From assembly GCA_003427395.1 (NCBI GenBank), contig BFEA01000133.1, positions 402,319-423,246 of the forward strand: a DNA stretch of 20,928 nt, written 5' to 3'. The stretch is from Chara braunii. Taxonomy: Eukaryota; Streptophyta; Charophyceae; Charales; Characeae. How positions within the stretch are numbered: the stretch's first letter is position 1; each line of letters begins with the position of its first letter. The position numbers and the translations under genes are program-made. A model generated the notes under the pieces. It was given only the letters and a program-made list of their open reading frames with translations, was not told the DNA's origin and made no database searches. Positions 18,240-20,928 of this stretch are shown one piece after another.

Positions 18240-20928
18240 CTACAAGCCCTCGTCTTCTAGTCCCGACAGGTACACGAAAGACAAAGATGATTCAGCACCG
18301 TGATTTTGCATGTCAGAACAAACGACTGTGTCGGCAGCGGCGAGGGATTGTTGTGCCTTGATGGCATCGCTCTTTCTGATTCTCATCCTGGCCGTCGAGC
18401 GTTTGTTGCTTGCCCATGCCCAAGCAATGCTTTTCAAGTCTTGCCATCCAGGCTCAAACTCTGTCTCCACCCTCCAATTCTTGTTCCATGCATCTGCATA
18501 TCGCTCGCGCACACTACGCTCGCGGCCACAAGGCCTTCAATACTGAACAAGGACGAGGCCTTCGTCCTTCTTCTGGACACGCCTCACCCATGACGTGCAG
18601 CCCTGTGCGACGTGGTCGTCCGGAGGTCTGAGCACGACGAAATAGTCGACGTCGACCACGACGCCAGGGTCGAATTCAGGTTTAGGAGCATCTTTCTTGT
18701 GACCCACGAAGCATGGTTTTCTTGCATGCGATGCAAGCTTGTGAGCAGTCATGGGCTCGGAGCTAGGTTTGTCCGCCCTCGGGCTCGGCCAGAATGCCGT
18801 TGAAAGAGCAACTGTCCCCGTCTCTTCGACTTCAATGCAATCAAAGTCGCGCAGGCGATCTGTCCAGTATTGCAATTTGCTCGTTTTCAGTTCTCTGTCC
18901 TCTAAGGATTGGGTTTCCCATTCATGAATCTTATCTTCCCAAGATTTCTTCAACACTCTCAAACCCGCCTTGCCGCTGACGAAATCGCTACAGTTCGGAT
19001 TGGGCGACTAACGGCAAGGCTGGAACCCCCATTCCGGCCCTGCCTTGTTCCTCTTGAACCAGTACACAGGCCCTGTCTTAGGCTCCCACCTTTTTTTGTT
19101 GCAGTACTCTTTGTACACCATCGCAGGGTTTTCCCCGTCCATGTAAAAACGGAAAAGGTGTGGAGTAGAGTGACCGGATATCCTTGGATCAAGGTAAGGA
19201 GACACAACAGTTTTCCAGTCCACTATCTCCGTAACATGCGTGCAATCTACGGGCTCCTCACAAGAACGTTGCAGCATGGAGAACAACTCATCCATGGTGT
19301 AAGCGTCATAGCCGCTGAGTTTCCTGGCGAACAAACTAAATTTTGCATCGATGTGCGTGTGGGTGTGGCCCACAATCGTGAATTGTATTTGGACCTCCTC
19401 GAAGATACGGAACTTGACTAACAACGCAAGGAAAGCAAACACGTATCTATTCTTGTTCTGACCTCCGCAGTTATCCACTTGCATTCTCAACAGCGGGGGG
19501 AGCTCCCCATCGCGCGCCTGCACCTCTCTGAGCACTCTTGCAATGGATGTGACAACGGAATTCGAACCGTGTGATAAATACGGGAACCAAGTGTGAACGA
19601 AGAGCGAGGGATTCCTTCCATGTGCAATCAGACCGGTTAGGTTCGTTTTCATCATAGTGTCGTTCGCCATCTCTTTCGACAACCTTCTGCACACGGCATG
19701 GGGAATCATTGTTTTTGCCTGATCCATCCCGTCTATTATGATGCACAAGCTCTCTCTCTGCTTGAACTGCGACTCCGCCGACCAAACGCTGTAGAGTTTA
19801 CGATGGGCCCTTTGAAGAGCCAAATGGTATTTATGTTGCGCAACAAGTTCGTGCCTTGGCCCGGGGAGGGCCCCCTCGATGCGAATGGCCCAGCTAATAC
19901 ATTCATTGCACCTAGCGTGATCCGTAGCTCGAGCCAGACGAACCTGCAAAAAAAAATCTCGCCACATTTTACAGAAAACCTGGTACGACGAGCAAGCGAC
20001 GCCGATTTTCTGAAGTCTTCTTTCGATGCTCCGATGAACATCTCTCTTCGTAGCGTATACGGAAGGAAGGCGGATGCGGTTCCTAATCTCAAAAAGCGAG
20101 TCAGTCTCTGTCTGATCTGGCATCGGATCGGATTCGTTCATAATTATGTCTTCAAATGCTGACCACGTAATGGCGTATCTAGCGTTCGTCCTAGGGAGCC
20201 CTTCATGGCCGTGAACGGCATCTATCGTTCCGCCGTCGAGGTCGTCCGTGTGCCTTTTTAACGTATTCCGGCCCACTCCCAAAATGAGACACCATGCGGT
20301 CACGCAAATTGGACGCATTTGCACTATAGGCTTCACAGAAGGTTACTTGTCAACCAAAAAGATAAAGTTTTGCAATTTCGAAATCCACCACCTGCGACTG
20401 TCCCGGCCTCTAAGTGCACGGTACTCACGTCTACATTTCTGAACATCTAGCGCTGTCAACCGTCGAAGACAACCAAATTTCGCGCAGCATTTTTTTTTTC
20501 AAAACCGTCTCGCACTCCTCAAAACTGCATCTACGCTCGAATGCGGACGAGGAATCACCGCATCCTCTTTTCCTGTTCCTGTATGTGTATTTTCGCTTCC
20601 CTTTCCCACCAGTCGAAGGAGGCCGTGGATGGTCGCGAGTGCCATCGATTCGTATGGGCGCCACCCCATGCGACGGAGGAGTGGACCGTCCGTCGTCTGT
20701 CACATGTTCGCCCTCGAACTTGTGACACTTTTCTTCGCCGTCATGTTCCACAACCGAGTCAACAGTTCGAAAAGCAAGAGGGTCTTCACGGTCGACGGTG
20801 GGTTCGCCATGTAGATTGAGAGGAAGAGCATTGTTCAGTATGTCGTCAAGACTAAGACGACGGACAACATTAGTAGAGGCAAGAAAAGGTGGCACCCCGA
20901 TGCCGCTCCGTTTCCACGGACTCTGAAG
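18240..20928 (-). pseudogene. DUF7869-type transposase-like protein D, 5'-partial, with in-frame stops
   Basis: The core (19008-20336, 442 residues) shows the order typical of proteins annotated DUF7869: WRDFF...CNEC (C143, C146), CIIIDGMDQAK (Asp 202), MQVDNCGGQNKN (Asp 288), then VGHTHTHIDAKFS (H324, H326, Asp 330). The spaced acidic residues resemble an RNase H-fold DDE/DDD nuclease; cutting or joining DNA is inferred. The same frame continues past TAG 19008-19010 and TGA 18537-18539 to TAG 18240-18242, with a FVVLRPPDD ... WVRRVQ ... VQY segment that could be a BAH-like chromatin module. The N-terminal part (20431-20928) is in another frame, open to the window edge, and carries CSFEECETVLKKKM. 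An intron may join them. Probably decayed, transposon-derived. Confidence 0.7.
20324..20428 (-). other. Candidate 105-bp intron in gene D
   Basis: The minus strand has GTGAGTAC at 20428-20421, a good 5' splice site, and CCTATAG at 20330-20324 just before the conserved frame MRPICVTAWC. The internal TTTATCTTTTTGG tract is pyrimidine-rich. However the upstream frame meets a TAG (20433-20431) two bases before the donor, and the phase does not match. Either the copy is mutated, with an A9 run at 20491-20499 (minus strand) as a likely slip site, or the splice sites differ. Confidence 0.35.

Noticed and set aside
19955-19975. Intron acceptor (T-run followed by GCAG) inside the gene D core
   Set aside because: The frame stays open across it, and the residues on both sides (WRDFF then VRLAR...CNEC) form one continuous family motif.

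Overview
The window looks like nuclear DNA of a eukaryote, most likely a streptophyte (a charophyte alga or non-seed plant). The retroelement primer-binding site TGGTATCAGAGC matches the 3' end of initiator tRNA-Met, as in most plant LTR elements. There are long decayed retroelement remains, simple-sequence arrays, a 310-base assembly gap and no bacterial-type operon signals. The species assignment is inference; nothing here names the organism.

Left half (1-11151): one large, decayed Ty3/gypsy-type LTR retrotransposon on the minus strand. In transcription order it has an outer 5' LTR part (11151-10539), a gap of Ns, a probable inner 5' LTR part (10228-8917), the primer-binding site (8916-8905), gag with a zinc knuckle, protease, reverse transcriptase (YMDD), RNase H, a PHD-like zinc finger, integrase and a long extra reading frame (ORF3). 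A structured non-coding stretch with three hairpins follows, then the start of the 3' LTR (612 to below 1). The two LTR pieces differ at about 23 of 612 positions by eye. The frame is broken by many stops and several frameshifts, so this copy is dead. It has three unusual parts: the PHD-like finger between RNase H and integrase, an ORF3 apparently built from three related modules, and twin hairpins with covarying stems.

Middle (11152-13221): no gene. It holds a C-rich diverged tandem repeat, a GAT-rich decayed minisatellite and an AT-rich stretch with a 17-bp unit repeated three times.

Right half (13222-20928): at least six reading frames, all on the minus strand and closely packed (gaps of 34, 25, about 146 and about 130 bp between the first five). 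The first in transcription order is a transposase-like protein of the kind annotated DUF7869, with an RNase H-fold-like set of acidic motifs. Two clear paralogues of an unrecognised family (A and B) and a possibly related third (C) follow, then two further unrecognised frames. Several carry a single in-frame stop or frameshift. The compact same-strand layout around a transposase-like gene suggests the remains of a multi-gene mobile or virus-like element. This is the best candidate here for an undescribed system, but it is inferred from layout and by-eye similarity only.
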